A DNA stretch of 64,000 nucleotides from Mesocentrotus franciscanus (taxonomy: Eukaryota; Echinodermata; Echinoidea; Camarodonta; Strongylocentrotidae), in the NCBI GenBank assembly GCA_037976565.1, contig CP137685.1, forward strand, positions 19,766,449-19,830,448, written 5' to 3'. The position numbers and the translations under genes were made by a program. The notes under the pieces are model-generated. The model saw only the letters and a list, made by a program, of their open reading frames with translations. It was not told the DNA's origin and did not search any database. Positions 1-11,968 of the stretch are shown here, piece after piece. Position 1 is the stretch's first letter; every line of letters starts with the position of its first letter.

Positions 1-342
1 GATGAAATTAACACTGCCGCATCTTTTCACGACTGACCAGTGCTCATGCATGGTGCCCGATCCCTTCTTGGTGCACAAAGAGAACGACACGACGCGTCTT
101 TATCTCAGCAGAGATGTGATTGTACACCAGGCCGGGTGCTAACGCCTATAAAACGCCATCATGCGAACGGGTGTGTGCATGCAATGGATGGCGTCATGGT
201 TGAGTGATCACCACGTGTATAGGCCTGAGCTGAGAGTTTGATTGCATCAAATCTCATAATTCCACCCGGGATTTTGACCTTAAAAGATGCAGAGGGTGTT
301 CAGCTAGTTGACCAAGTGTGAAATTAGTGGGGCTCACCACTG
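1..342. other. No recognised feature
   Basis: Mixed-composition DNA with no long reading frame, no inverted repeat and no SINE head that I can see. It leads directly into the decayed tandem array. Confidence 0.5.
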
Positions 343-1085
343 GCCTTCATTAATTCCATGATACAGGCTGTGTTCACACAGACAGAACCAATCCTAGGGG
401 ATCCGGCATAATAACATGTAACGACCCATTTCATACTTCGCACTGGAAAGACACATGAATTGCCTTCAATGATTTTGAGTTCACACAGGCAGGACCGACC
501 CTAGTTGATCCGGCATAATAACGTGTAACGACCCGTTTCATACCTCGCACTGTACAGACATACGACCGACCTTCACTAATTCCATGATACGGGCTGTGTT
601 TCCACAGACAGAATTACTCCGAGGTGATGTTGCATAATTCGTGGACTATCCCCTTTCATACTGATACAGACGTGTAACTTGCCTTCATTAATTACGAAAA
701 GTACGAGAGGTGATCTGGCATAATGACCCATTTCATACCTCACACTGTATAGACACACGACAGGACTTCATCAATTCAACAAGCCGTGTTTCCACCGTCA
801 GAACCAACCCTAGGTGAAATTTGGTAATTGGCCCCGTTCATACTTCGTACTGTCCAGACACACAACTGCCCATCATTAAGTACACATTGTACGTTTCTAT
901 AGACTCAACCACCGGAGATGATCTTGCATGATTTTTAGACGACGCCTTTAATGCTACTTTAAAATACAGACAAATCATTGGTCTTGTTACACGAAGCAAG
1001 TGTTTTCTACATTCAGAACCACCATGGGGTGATCCAACATAATCCGCACAGATGCTCATTTTTAGCAATACAGTTACATGACCAT
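343..1085 (+). repeat. Decayed tandem array, ~110 bp unit, about 7 copies
   Basis: Units begin near 343, 462, 570, 681, 764, 868 and 979, giving lengths of about 119, 108, 111, 83, 104, 111 and 107 bp. Each starts with a variant of CCTTCATTAATTCC. Each then carries CAGACAGAACC, GATCCGGCATAAT, ACCCATTTCATAC and CACTGTACAGACAC in the same order. Units 1-3 are the best preserved, and units 6-7 have drifted strongly. The unit matches no family I can name. Reading frames across it are chance products. Confidence 0.8.
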
Positions 1086-2247
1086 AATCCAGATTAGCTT
1101 TGAGTTTGGAATAAACGCGTCTCAAACTACCGTACTAATAATCATCGCCATGTGGTATATATACTTATATAGCACAATATTATTCTTAAAGGGACTTGGT
1201 AACATTGTTCAGATGGGAGAAAATGGTGCTAAGGTAGTGACTTCAATGCTAGATGTACAATTAAAGATCATCTGAAAGCTTGAGTGAAAGCAGACCATTA
1301 TTAATGATAAAAATAGGGAAAAACTGATATGATTGATTCCTTAATTCTCCCAACTATATTATTACAATTTAACTACATTTTAGGTGAATGTAAATCGTCA
1401 CAAAGCAATCAATTGGCTCTATATACCATTCCAGACATTTAAGTGTAGAAAGATTTTTAAAAGCCTGTCTGATGTCTTATTTTGATGGAAAAACGGTTGG
1501 GAAAATGTAAAAATGGTTGGGAGAATTTACTGTTAGAGAGTGTTGCACAGTGACGCCTTCAAAGAAAACCATAAATATCTTTGTGGTTTGAGCTTTTTGT
1601 TCAGGGTTGTTTGCATGTTAGAGGGCTAGTACAGTAGAAGGAATATAATAAGTAAAATTTCATACAAAAATTACGCAGTTTTTTCATCAACCTTCAACAA
1701 TGTTACCGAGTCACTTTAAGCAAGGTCTACGGGGCCCTTATATTCTGCATGCACCGTATAGTTCCAATAGAAGACGAAGTCCATATTTTGTCCTATTGTG
1801 TCCATATTATTGTAACTCTTGGTATATACATCTTAGTACACGTACTGAGCTATAGGTCTCTTCCATTGGACACCACACCAAGTACACCCTTAACATAACA
1901 CGCAAGTACGCAACACAATAGGCACTTAAAGGGGTGTTGCACCCCTCAACTAAGGCTATGGCTGGGTGCAGTTTTGTACCATTAAAGGTGGATTGGTTTT
2001 CTTCTGTTAAGTGTTCAATGTAGTTACAAGGGGCGGAATTTCTAATGTTTTTGAGTAGTTTTGGACCCCCAAAATGTAGCACTCCTAAATTTGCTGCACG
2101 TGTCAATCACTTCGTACCTTCAAAGAATCATTGATAAATGCGTAGCATTTCTACTTTCACTTTTCCTGATCCGCACCCTACATGTACAACCATTACCGCA
2201 AAGATGGAATGAACTTATGTCATCAAGGTTCTTAGACATATCCAGGC
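1086..2247. other. No recognised feature
   Basis: AT-rich sequence. The longest open frame (1807-2106, minus) has no domain, no coding-like composition and no flanking promoter or splice signals that I can see. Confidence 0.5.
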
Positions 2248-2543
2248 CTGGGGGGTGTTTCACAAAGACTAAGATCGACTTTAAGTTGGACTTAACTATG
2301 GCAGGCCGTTCATGCCACTGTTTGCTCTCACAATTTACTGGCATTGGTCTCTCAAGGGACATACAAATCATAGTCACAAATCTACAGAATTTACAATTTT
2401 TGATAGTTCATCGTTGAAGGAAAAAATATTATCTAAACATCATAATTGAGAGACCAATGGTGAGAGCAACCAGTGGCATGAATGGCCTGCCATAGTTAAG
2501 TCCAACTTAAAGTTGATCTTAGTCTTTGTGAAACACTCGCCAG
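2248..2543. mobile_element. Foldback MITE, family A copy 1
   Basis: A ~296 bp element made almost wholly of two inverted arms. The left arm starts CTGGGGGGTGTTTCACAAAG and the right arm ends CTTTGTGAAACACTCGCCAG. Pairing continues inward through GACTTTAAGTTGGACTTAAC, GGCCGTTCATGCCACTG and the TTTGCTCTCAC region, so each arm is about 80-100 bp. There is no transposase, so it is non-autonomous. No clear target duplication is visible. Relatives lie at 52813-53239 and 54316-54421, with a more distant one at 62073-62380. Confidence 0.85.
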
Positions 2544-2649
2544 AAGTATATGTGTAGCAAATTAAAATCAATATCACGAGGAGACACATATATGTCGGTG
2601 CAGCATAACCATAGGAACATCATAGAACATTGCTTTATGCAAGCATGGT

Positions 2650-2930
2650 CTTAAAGAAGAGAAGGTTGAGTTCTGGGGAGAGGTGAACAATAACTTGTGA
2701 GCGTTTTCATTGTTATTATGCAAGTGTGGCAGAACATCAGAAAAACAAATTTCCTTTAAAAGCAAGGCTCTGCAAATGCCTTCATATTCTAAAAAAGACG
2801 TGTAACAGCTCAAAAATGAGGACCACATTTTTATGCCACATGTTTGTGTAGTCCCTTATACATCTTTCTGTGTACAGTGCTCGTTACTTTTACTGAGACT
2901 GAGCCAAATGTCTTATTATTTTGATCTTTG
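2650..2930 (+). repeat. Dispersed repeat family D, copy A
   Basis: Shares a long, clearly homologous stretch with 35154-35515. The shared blocks include GAGAAGGTTGAGTTCTGGGG, CATTGTTATTATGCAAGT, GCCACATGTTTGTGTAGTCC and TTCTGTGTACAGTGC. Further copies are at 51237-51725 (plus) and 54422-54600 (minus). Similarity to copy B stops near 2925. No reading frame is conserved between copies, so it behaves as a mobile or duplicated repeat, not a gene. Confidence 0.75.
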
Positions 2931-3293
2931 AGAAATGAACTTAAGGGAAAGTCTATAGAAATCACGCTCTGATTTATTTGTTGGCACATTTCACAAGGTG
3001 ACGCCCAAGGCTATAGAAACTTTCTAAAGCCGTGAATGTCTTTGTAACCTTCTCTTTAAGGGGCTATTTCTGTATGTTTATAAGCTAAGTGTCATCTCGC
3101 TATGAACGTCTGTGGGAGTACATCGCTTGTAATCTCGGCCTGTCATAACATGGGATTTTTCTGCTATCTAGGCCTGATATGAAGTTAGTATCAAAGGGTA
3201 GCCGCTACGTCAGGGCACCTTACGCAAACAAAGGATCTTGGAGTTATCATAGGCTGTGCATGATATTGCAACCTTGTGACATTTATCCTCTAA

Positions 3294-3390
3294 TACTCTC
3301 TCTCTCCCTCTCACACGCACACACACCCACGCATACACACACACACACACACACACACCTTATCTCTCTCTCTCTCTAACTCTCTCCATC
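3294..3390 (+). repeat. Compound (CT)n-(CA)n-(CT)n microsatellite
   Basis: CT dinucleotides, then about 40 bp of CA dinucleotides with a few variants, then CT again. The open frame across it, rich in Ser, Leu, His and Thr, is a product of the repeat. Confidence 0.9.
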
Positions 3391-5495
3391 TATACAACAT
3401 ATTGCTTGTTGTCTAATGCCTAAAATCATTCTACTATTATTCACCCATCTCTTTCCCTGCCACAATTCCATCTCAATCCGTCTTTCTCTCTCCTCTATTA
3501 TATGAGAAACTAGAAGCTTGATCATGAGGTATCGTTTTTGAATGAAGATATATTTATTACATATTCCGTATATATATATATCTAACGCACAAAATGATGA
3601 AGAAGTAAAGTTTCACGCTTTAATTTTATTTCAATTTTATTACGACACGAATTATTTCCGACGTATTTTACGTCTTTATCAAGAAAACCGATTATGACAA
3701 AAATTAAGAATAATAATCCTTATAGTGTTTTCAAGGCAATGTGCAAATAGTCTACAAGAAAGTAATCAGGTACATTACCTTTGAAACTCTTTACAGCTCA
3801 AAGAAAAATCTTGGTGAAAAGTTTAAGCACGTCAAAGAGACGTCAAAATTGAGTAAAGAAAAATTTGTTTTTATCGGACATACATCACATATACATACAC
3901 ATCAGAATTTTTACCGACTAAAGGAAAATCACAAAACATGCTGGTAAGTAGAGGACATTGACACCCTCTTCAATTTCCTCTGTTTGTTTCTGACTCGTCA
4001 ATCTAATTTCTTTGTTATGTGGCCTTTGTCTGTAGGATCACATGGGACGAAGGAGTGGGGGGGGGGAGGGGCTTTATTTTCTACATCTCAGCATTTTCTG
4101 GCTACAATCGCCATAATGACGCCATTAGGCAACAAAAGGTTGTTAGTAAGATGTTATTTTAGCGGCAATACTTTCCCTTAATTGACGTTACACTTCCTTT
4201 TCTTAATAAAACCAACATATGTCACTTATAAGATCCTCACATTGCTCAGCATCCGAAAAGAATCGCAATTTTCCCCCTTTTTTCTGCGGGCTTTTCATTA
4301 AGTGGCCATTTTAAAAGATTGCATTAGTAATTGAATTGAAGATAAGGACATTTTCAGAATTATCCCTCATCATATATATTCCACGCTTGGTTGATTGGAA
4401 ATGTAATCATTTGACGCCATCCAGCTCTTAAATCACACGGTATTTTCTCTCTTCTTCTTTGGAAAGACCCATTTGCATATACCCTGAAGATTTCAGCGGG
4501 TCCGGGGTAAAGTAGGTCCTCCATCCACGGGGGAGTTCGGCGGAGGCTTGATGGGTGAGCACCGCTAATCGAGGTGATGCGTGCAACCAAGCGCGTCGCA
4601 ATAACAACACTATACTACTTCACTTCCCCCTTTTTTCGCGTAAAGCCCATGGACTTTAACATGCAATTTAAATCCAATGTTCATTTTTGTCTTATTTTCT
4701 ACGAAATGTATACTCATTTTTGGGCTACTTTGAGAAGGTTTGATTGTTGTTTGCTGTCCGTGTGACTGTCAACTTGGGATCATGATTTTTGTTATTGGCA
4801 AGAGTTTCCACAACTCAGTGTATATATTGAATATATCTTATGCAATTTGATCAAGTAGTTGTTTGATATCTATCCATCCATCAATTGTTGCATGAGAAAT
4901 GCAGAGTAAAGAGGGGACTGGGGCATGAGACTTCTATTAGCCCCCCCCCCCCACCTTGGTATCTCCCTAAGTTTAATGGAAATAAATGTATTCATGAAAA
5001 GGGAAGAGTAAACTTCAACAAAACATTTACATTTACATTTCCGCCTGATATATGATGACAAATACATTCGAACTTTCAAGACTTTTAAAAAACTTAATAC
5101 TTAAACAACAAGAACAAACAAATATTTTGTTCCAACCAACTTTTAACAAGATGCATGCTATCATCAAGAACTGTCCTTGTAATAACAATAATGGAGTCTT
5201 GAATAGGGTTCATGCCTGGCACATTGTCACTCCTATCGCTCCGCCACGGTTTGCGGCGTCATAACTGAACGATTCTTAATGGTCTCTCCAACATGCTTTG
5301 CCACGGGTCATGAAAATATTTATCGACTGTATTTCAAAATGAGGAAACTCTAGCCTAAAGAAGTCCAGTAAACATGCTGGGATTAAAGAGAAAGGTCAAC
5401 AAGGGGGTCATAACGAGGGCGTGCTTTATGAACCCTAAATCTAGCAATGCTGCATGCGCGATATAAGTGCGGATGGTGTTTCATATGGGAAGAAA
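3391..5495. other. Unique AT-rich DNA with homopolymer runs
   Basis: No gene or transposon recognised. It holds a ten-G run followed by A and four G (4057-4071) and a 12-base C run (4941-4952). A CpG-richer patch at about 4490-4610 has overlapping open frames but no start or splice context that argues for coding. Confidence 0.45.
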
Positions 5496-5742
5496 GGTGT
5501 TGTGGCGTAGCGGATAAGTCTCCGGACTATGAACCATAAGATACGAGGTTCGAATCCCTGCTATAGCACTAACGTCCCTTGGCATGAAGCTGATAACGGT
5601 TGTCGGATTTAAAGCCGGGATCATAATCTCTAACATTTTTTGAAGCGCAAAGGGACGTTATAACAAAATGTGATATGTGATGAGCGCTATTATACAAGAA
5701 CAGATTATTATTATCATCATCATTATTATCATTATCAACTAC
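5496..5742 (+). mobile_element. tRNA-derived SINE
   Basis: A Pol III promoter-like head has box A (TGGCGTAGCGGATAAGTC, about 5502-5520) and box B (GGTTCGAATCC, 5547-5557). A body with TAGCACTAACGTCCCTTGGCA follows, and the element ends in a TTATTATCATC-type tail. The head matches other SINEs in the window, while the body past about 5585 diverges from them. No target duplication could be fixed. Confidence 0.8.
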
Positions 5743-5767
5743 AGGTTTGTTATGTAACTGTTTCTAG

Positions 5768-5935
5768 CACGATCGCAATTTTTCCATAAAATAATGGGCA
5801 ATTTCAATACCCTATTGTGTGTCCCATAAAAATCCTGTTCGGATCACGTAATACGTCATCGTCATGTTCGCATATTTCAATAGGTGACGCAAAAGGCGAT
5901 TCAAATTGCGTTAGGCTGATTTGTTAAAAGTGCTT
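5768..5935. repeat. Rearranged relative of the 58.5 kb MITE
   Basis: Shares CATGTTCGCATATTTCAATA, GTTCGGAT.ACGTAA and CCCATAAAAAT with the interior of the element at 58469-58703. Next to these is an inverted partial copy (GGGCAATTTCAATACCCT). The terminal inverted repeats of the 58.5 kb copy are not recognisable here, so this is a damaged or shuffled copy. Confidence 0.55.
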
Positions 5936-6145
5936 ACATCTCTCTTCATTTTTGGAAGATGAACACAGGCTGCAGGATTTAGTGTATCCATGAGCAAGTA
6001 GAGTATAAGGTCGATACTCTGGAATTGGCAGTACTTCATCATTCTCATATTTCGTTTGCCTATACAGTAGGCGTATGACACACAAATCAACAATAACTTA
6101 GTTTAAGCTTTGTTTCTAATTATCAAACAATGTTCATGTCATGTA

Positions 6146-6368
6146 GGAGGACGATGACTGAGTGGTAGAGCAGTGGTCTCGTAACCTCAAGGCCAGAGGT
6201 TCGAAACCAAGCCAACGTGCTATTTCCCTTTAATAGGTAATGTATTAATCCGCATGACCAAGTTCCTCGAATAGGACTTTAAGGCGTATGTCCCCGAGGT
6301 TTCCTTACTTGGAAATATAACTTGCTTTTTGTTTTAGCAGTCAGGTAAAATTTGTCATCAATCAATCA
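6146..6368 (+). mobile_element. tRNA-derived SINE, second family
   Basis: Box A-like GACTGAGTGGTAGAGCAGTG and box B-like AGGTTCGAAACC (about 6196-6207) are followed by a body ending AGCAGTCAGGTAAAAT and a TCAATCAATCAA tail. The same body end and GAAACCAAG after box B occur in the SINE at 36509-36708, so the two form one family, distinct from the CTTTGGCAAGA family. Confidence 0.8.
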
Positions 6369-6810
6369 AATAACTCACTAATCAATTTTACAATATAACA
6401 TTAAAGGAAGGGATCTCGTCGCTAAATGATTATGTAAGAATACATAACGTGCGTTCTCATGGGACATACTATTTCTGGGAGAAAATCAGCAACTTTCTCA
6501 CCATCCAAATATTTTTGGCGTCCATTGCCACTCAACTTACCAATCCAATATTTATAGAATGGTTTTGGGATATGGTAGAATGATTTATAAGAAGCAAGGC
6601 AAATAGGTGAGCATTACAGAACTCCTTAACAGCGCCGACTTGACTCTGAGAAAGCCGAACCACACTGCCAGCAGAAATGCAGAACAATATTTGTACGTTT
6701 CTTTTCAAGAAGTGATGGTGATGTAAAAAAAGGTGAGAATGACATCATAAAATGAAAATACTTGGGAAGCGAATCACGATGATACTAAAATCAAGCCGGG
6801 TGAGGATTAT

Positions 6811-7540
6811 AATGATTGCGAAGTAAAATGTGTAGCTTTGAAATGATTGCAAAGTTTAGGGTGTTTTGGAGTCACAATGATTGCAATGTTAAAGGGTGTT
6901 TTGGAGTCACAGTGATTGCAAAGTTTATGGTATTTTGTAGTCACAATGATTGCAATGTTCAGGGTGTTTTGTAGTCACGATGATTGCAAAGTTTATGGTA
7001 TTTTGTAGTCACAATGATTGCAATGTTCAGGGTGTTTTGGAGTCACGATGATTGCAAAGTTTATGGTATTTTGTAGTCACAATGATTGCAATGTTCAGGG
7101 TGTTTTGGAGTCACGATGATTGCAAAGTTTATGGTATTTTGTAGTCACAAACTTACAATGATTGCAATGTTCAGGGTGTTTTGTAGTCATGATGATTGCT
7201 GATGAAAGTTAGCTGTGTAGTAATTAGTATTTATTGCAAAGGTAAGTGTGTGGCGGTCGCAATGCAGACAAATTTAAGTGTGTAGAGGTCATAATGATTG
7301 TAATGTGTTGTGTTCAACGGTCACAATGATCGCAAAGTTCAGTGTGTAGCGGTCATGGTTAGTTAATATAATATGAAAGTTCAGTGTGCAGCCGTTGAAA
7401 TAATTAAACATAACTGTGTCTGGTGAATAATGAGTGCAGAGTCAAGTATATCGTGTCATATTGACTGCAAAGTTAAGTATGTTTGGCGCAATATGAGATT
7501 AGCGGTCATAATGCTTGCAAGGTGCGATTTTTAATAGTGG
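6811..7540 (+). repeat. 34 bp minisatellite organised as 68 bp dimers
   Basis: Anchors TCAC(A/G)ATGATTGCAA lie at 6872, 6907, 6941, 6975, 7009, 7043, 7077, 7111 and 7144, with TCATGATGATTGC at 7187. Spacings are 33-35 bp, then 43. Two monomer types alternate: one has GCAATGTTCAGGGTGTTTTG, the other GCAAAGTTTATGGTATTTTG. The core (6872-7196) is nearly uniform, and both flanks carry decayed monomers down to about 7540. Confidence 0.9.
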
Positions 7541-8947
7541 TCGCTTGATGAATTAATATGTGTGTAGCGATTTCCGCGTAAATTATGCCGCACGCATCAT
7601 CCATCACAAACAAGGGCAGACAGCTTCAGGTTATGTATAGCTGGTGCCCCGGATGGTGGGTTTGCGCGCCATTTTAAGCGAAAAGTCCATGAAAACTGGC
7701 GCGAGTGTGAACGTGCTGTGAGTGAGATGGACCAAAGTGCAGTGTTTATTTGACGTCTGCTCTCAAGCCGAACCCTCAATAGGAAACTCGTGTGAACAAG
7801 GTAAACGTGTGCCCAACCAACCGGGTATGCTCCTCAAGATTCAGCCTAATATGATGATGGTCTGAGGAAGAAACAGGCGGCGCTCCTGGAGGGTAGAGGA
7901 GAGGGGTCACAGTGCCCCCACATTTGTTTAAGTGCTCTTTATAGAATATAGTCTTGCTCGTTTTTAACGCTATCAAATGTCCCTCCAATTCAATATAATT
8001 ATAATACTAAACGTTTACCCCTTTAAACTTTCATGACATATTCTCATCAACTGCTAAAAGCGTATCAATTGCCCTGTGTCCAAGAATAGAAGGTCACAAC
8101 TATGAATGGGTTTTTTAAACTCATGGCAACTGCATTTACATCATCACATTTCATTCATGTTAAAAAGAGACGATGTTTTATCACCCCTCCCCCGGAAACA
8201 ATGGATTTATCGTAGCCTCTTTAACATGTGCCCCTCATTTAAAGCGACTGAGAGCATTTTTTCTTGAATTTGACCAAAACTCGCTCGGTACGCTCGCTTG
8301 CATTCATAGTATCTCATTAAGCTACATATCAAAGGTCTTATTAATTCTTTCATTATGAGATCTAGCTTAAAACAACATCGGGAATGTTGATTTAATCTAA
8401 ACAAAAAGATGTAATCGATCTCAATACGACCTCACAAATCGTAGCATTGTTTTGCTCGGTCGCTTCGCTAGCTCGCATATGAATCTTCAGACAATTACAC
8501 AAAACTATACAATATGGTGCTGTAACAGTATCTTTGACCACGTAAAGAGAAAGTGTTGAAGATGTATTAAATGTATTAATTACAATATAGGGGTATATAC
8601 CAATGTCTAAAAATTGTATTTTTCTGCTTTGATGTTACCCTTGTAGGTACCCCTTTTTTCCAGAAAGTGCCCATTTTTTTGGAGCACCCCCACTTTCAAG
8701 GACGCTCTGCCGTCCCTAGGAAGATGGAGATTTGTTGGAACATGAAGCTTATCCCCTCTCCCTCATCTTACTTTATTTCTCTCCATTCCCTCCATTCCTC
8801 CTTTTTCCATATCTCTCTTCCTCCCTGTCTATCTCCATTCTGTATCCCCTCTCTTCTCTCTTATCACGTACATGGTTTTTAGTACTGCAAGAGTGTTGGC
8901 AAGTTAGCCCAAGCATATGTCTTAAACGATATAAAGATACACACTAT
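7541..8947. other. Unique DNA with possible repeat fragments
   Basis: No gene recognised. ACTCGCTCGGTACGCTCGCT (8279-8298) and GCTCGGTCGCTTCGCTAGCT (8454-8473) are related to TTGCTCGCTCGCCTCGCTCG at about 48917, suggesting remnants of a dispersed repeat. A pyrimidine-rich stretch lies at about 8750-8865. Confidence 0.4.
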
Positions 8948-9205
8948 AGAGGTATTGTGGTCTAGTGGATAAGTCGTGGATCACAGGGTCCGCGGTTCTA
9001 GTCCCGCCACGGCACTAATATCCTTTGGCAAGATATTAATCTACATTTGCCACTCTCCACCCAGGTGTTAAATGGGTACCGGTATGAAGGAATGCTGTGA
9101 GCGCCGAAATCGGCTGCCTAGCAGAGCCGGGGTAATAGTTGGAGCGCCTTGAGCACCATGCATGGTGGATATGTGCGCTTTATAAATATCCAATATTATT
9201 ATCAA
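8948..9205 (+). mobile_element. tRNA-derived SINE, CTTTGGCAAGA family, near full length
   Basis: The head has box A (TGGTCTAGTGGATAAGTCG) and box B (GGTTCTAGTCCC). The body contains ATCCTTTGGCAAGATATTAA, CACCCAGGTGTTAAATGGG, CTGTGAGCGCCGAAATCGGC and TATGTGCGCTTTATAAATAT. The tail is CAATATTATTATC. This is the best reference copy of the family in the window. Related copies are at 14528-14746, 20860-21011, 40805-41133, 47418-47696, 57224-57541 and 63735-63850. Confidence 0.9.
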
Positions 9206-11160
9206 CAAAAACGAGAATGTAATATCTTTTGATGAAAGGGCTGTGAACATGGTGAAGGGAATGACGTATGTGATATTTGAAATTATGTAATGAAATAGCC
9301 TACACATTTGAAACTAGATTTAAAAAGTTTGTTTAAAACTCACAGTCTCGCAAGTATACACATAACGCTTAAACGAAAAATACTATAAAATTAAAGAAAC
9401 ATTTTGGAATAAGTTCTGATCAGAATGCTTGTAACACAGTATTTTTTTTTTACATTCCAAACGACTTATTCGGTTTTTTTTAATCGACATTTTGTCTGTG
9501 CGAGTTCTTTTTACGTCAGGTAAACCTCCAACAAGCTTTAAAGATAGTTACGAGCCACATTCTCCTACAAATTAATATGCATCAAAGTTCAAAACCACAA
9601 CGAAAATGACGAATTACACATAGGTTAACAATCAATTGTCAAGTAATGTCATTAGCATTACTCCTTAATCAGATGCGTCAATAACTGTCGAGAGAGATAG
9701 AAAAAAAAATTATGTTGGTTTTTAAAAACTTACCCTCCTATCATCAGCTATTAATTCCAGGATGAGATTGGGCTCACCACATATGCTATTCATCACCACC
9801 AACCGCCGCTACCAGTCTTCCTCATGCATGAATCATGCCTGGCGGATGGATGGATGGGCGCTCAGGAAATCGGCACAGGCTGGGAGATTCCGATATTATA
9901 TAGTCCGCGCGGAGATGAAGTTGGAAAGAGATAGTTGGATTCCAGTATATTTAGGAGTCCCCCCTGCCTGCGCTCGTTTGCGTCTGGTGAAAGTAGAAGA
10001 TGACGAGTGAACGTCGAAGATGACGATCGAAGCGAAGAGGATTCCACCTGGCGAGGACAGACGAAGAGGGGGTCATAACATTATTTATGCTTAATCAGTT
10101 GATTAATGACATCATGGATATTATACTCCTCTTGCAGCATACGATTTGACGTTCTGCCTTCTGATGCAAAACACATGTGTTGTCATAGGAAAGTGGTAGA
10201 GTAAAGGAATCGAATCCCAAAATGATAATTAGGCGATAAAATCACATGTAAAACAAACTTTATTTGCCTTATACAATCGCTAGCTGCCTGTTTATTGATG
10301 ATATAGGCCAAATCACTCTTTAGTCAGCTCAAAGTAGAAGTATAACATAAGGTTCTTGTACAGTTATAAGTAGGTAAAAACCATCGACTTCAAATTTTTC
10401 GCAACATCAGCTGAAATACAGCTCTGAAGTTATAGCAGAGGTACAGTTTCGCTGAAATTGTATTACAGAGCGCTTTCCACCACCTCGAGGTAATACATTT
10501 TCCCCGTGAAAAAGAGCTTCAATATCAAAGAATACTCTTCAGCTTTTCCAATCTAAGATACAACAAAGAATAATCCCATTATTCATGAATTGCAAGATGA
10601 CTAGTTTCCACGTTCTTTGAATAATGTTTTAAAAGTAGATGGTAATGTTTATATAACGAATCAAACTCTGAAAGCTCCTTTTACTATGGCCAAAGTGGTT
10701 ATGGATAACTCGAGAAGTCAGTGCATCTAAGACGGCGACAAAGGCAAGTTTAACGACGAGTCGTTACTCCAATATCCACGAATAGTATCAATAAAATCCC
10801 CGAACTCGTCAACAATTAGATATCGTCCAGCATGTATTCACCCACCTTCCCAAGTCGCCGAGTCAACCCAAATGATCTGATCGCACACAGTTTGTTCCCT
10901 GCAAGTTACATCCAAAGTTGTCGGTCAAAATGCTCCTCAGTCGATCATACTATGACTTATTTTAATGGGATGCTATCCCTCACAGATGCGAGCCCTAAAT
11001 ACAGAGAAGCTTGAACACGTTGAGAGCAATCAATCCTGGTCATGATCGCAAGAAAAATGATGAAAGCGTGACTGACCGGGCCGACGACTGGCATACATTC
11101 TCATCCTTGCTCTCATCTACCAGACGATGACTGTGAGGCGGTGCCTTCGGAAATTATACC
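9206..11160. other. No recognised gene; CpG-richer patch at 9760-10080
   Basis: Mostly AT-rich DNA. At 9760-10080 composition shifts to GC/CpG-richer sequence containing ATTATATAG (about 9894) and several overlapping short frames on both strands. This could be an exon or promoter but nothing confirms it. The frame at 10832-11014 has no recognisable domain. Confidence 0.35.
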
Positions 11161-11164
11161 AACC

Positions 11165-11690
11165 TTCTTGGAGAGGTTCTCTCTGTCTCTCTCGGTTTCT
11201 CTCTCGATTTCTCCGTCCGAATGTTAGGTTGGTCTCTCTCTCTCTCTTTCTTTATCGCTGTGTATGTGTGCGTATGTTTGTGTGCATGTATCTGTCTCTC
11301 TCTGTCTGTCCATCTTTCTCTCTCTTTCTTTATGTTTCTCAGTCTGTGCATGTATCTATCTTTCCCTCTGTCTTTGTCTGTTTGTCTTTTCTTCATTTCT
11401 CTCTCTCGCATTTTCTCTCCATACCCCCTCTCTTTTATCTGCCTCCGTCTCTATACCCATCTCTCCCCCTCTCCCTATCTTTCTCCTCTTCTCTCTTATT
11501 TAGGTATTTTCTCTCCCCTTTTTCATCTTTTTGTATATTTGCTCTGTTTTTATCTTCTCACCTGTCTCATCTTCCCTCTTTCTCACTCTCTCCCATCCTT
11601 CCTGTATGTCTCTCTATCACGCTCCTCTCACACAAACACAAACACACACACACTCACTCACACTCACTCTCTCACTCTTTCACACACACA

Positions 11691-11734
<44 letters not shown>

Positions 11735-11780
11735 TACTCTTTTGTCTCCCTTCTCTCTGTTTCTATCAGGAAGGCCTCTG
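11165..11780 (+). repeat. ~600 bp pyrimidine-rich tract with (CA)n and (CT)n
   Basis: Almost continuous C/T on the plus strand with interspersed TG. It ends in CACACACA and CTCTCTCT blocks at about 11633-11735. The three open plus frames (up to 293 codons when the downstream GA block is included) encode Ser/Leu/Phe/His-rich sequence typical of translated CT and CA repeats, so no gene is called. Confidence 0.9.
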
Positions 11781-11917
11781 ATTTTTTTTCGAACCAGCGC
11801 CTGCTTATTCGTGGCGGCACCAAACTATAAAGCTTCCTCATGTTCATGCCGAAACTTATTAATGAACTCGTCCGCTTCGCCGAAATGTGCAATACTCGGC
11901 GTAAATGAAAGAAATCG

Positions 11918-11920
11918 ACG

Positions 11921-11951
<31 letters not shown>

Positions 11952-11968
11952 GGAGAGAGGGGGAGGGA
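11918..11968 (+). repeat. (GA)n microsatellite
   Basis: About 50 bp of GAGAGA with minor interruptions. It has opposite purine/pyrimidine polarity to the tract at 11165-11780. Confidence 0.9.

Noticed and set aside
2061..2417. 118-codon plus-strand frame
   Set aside because: Its second half is the foldback MITE at 2248-2543, and the overlapping minus frame is equally open through the inverted arms.
6811..7540. CRISPR-like array
   Set aside because: Units are contiguous tandem monomers without unique spacers, in eukaryotic-type DNA.
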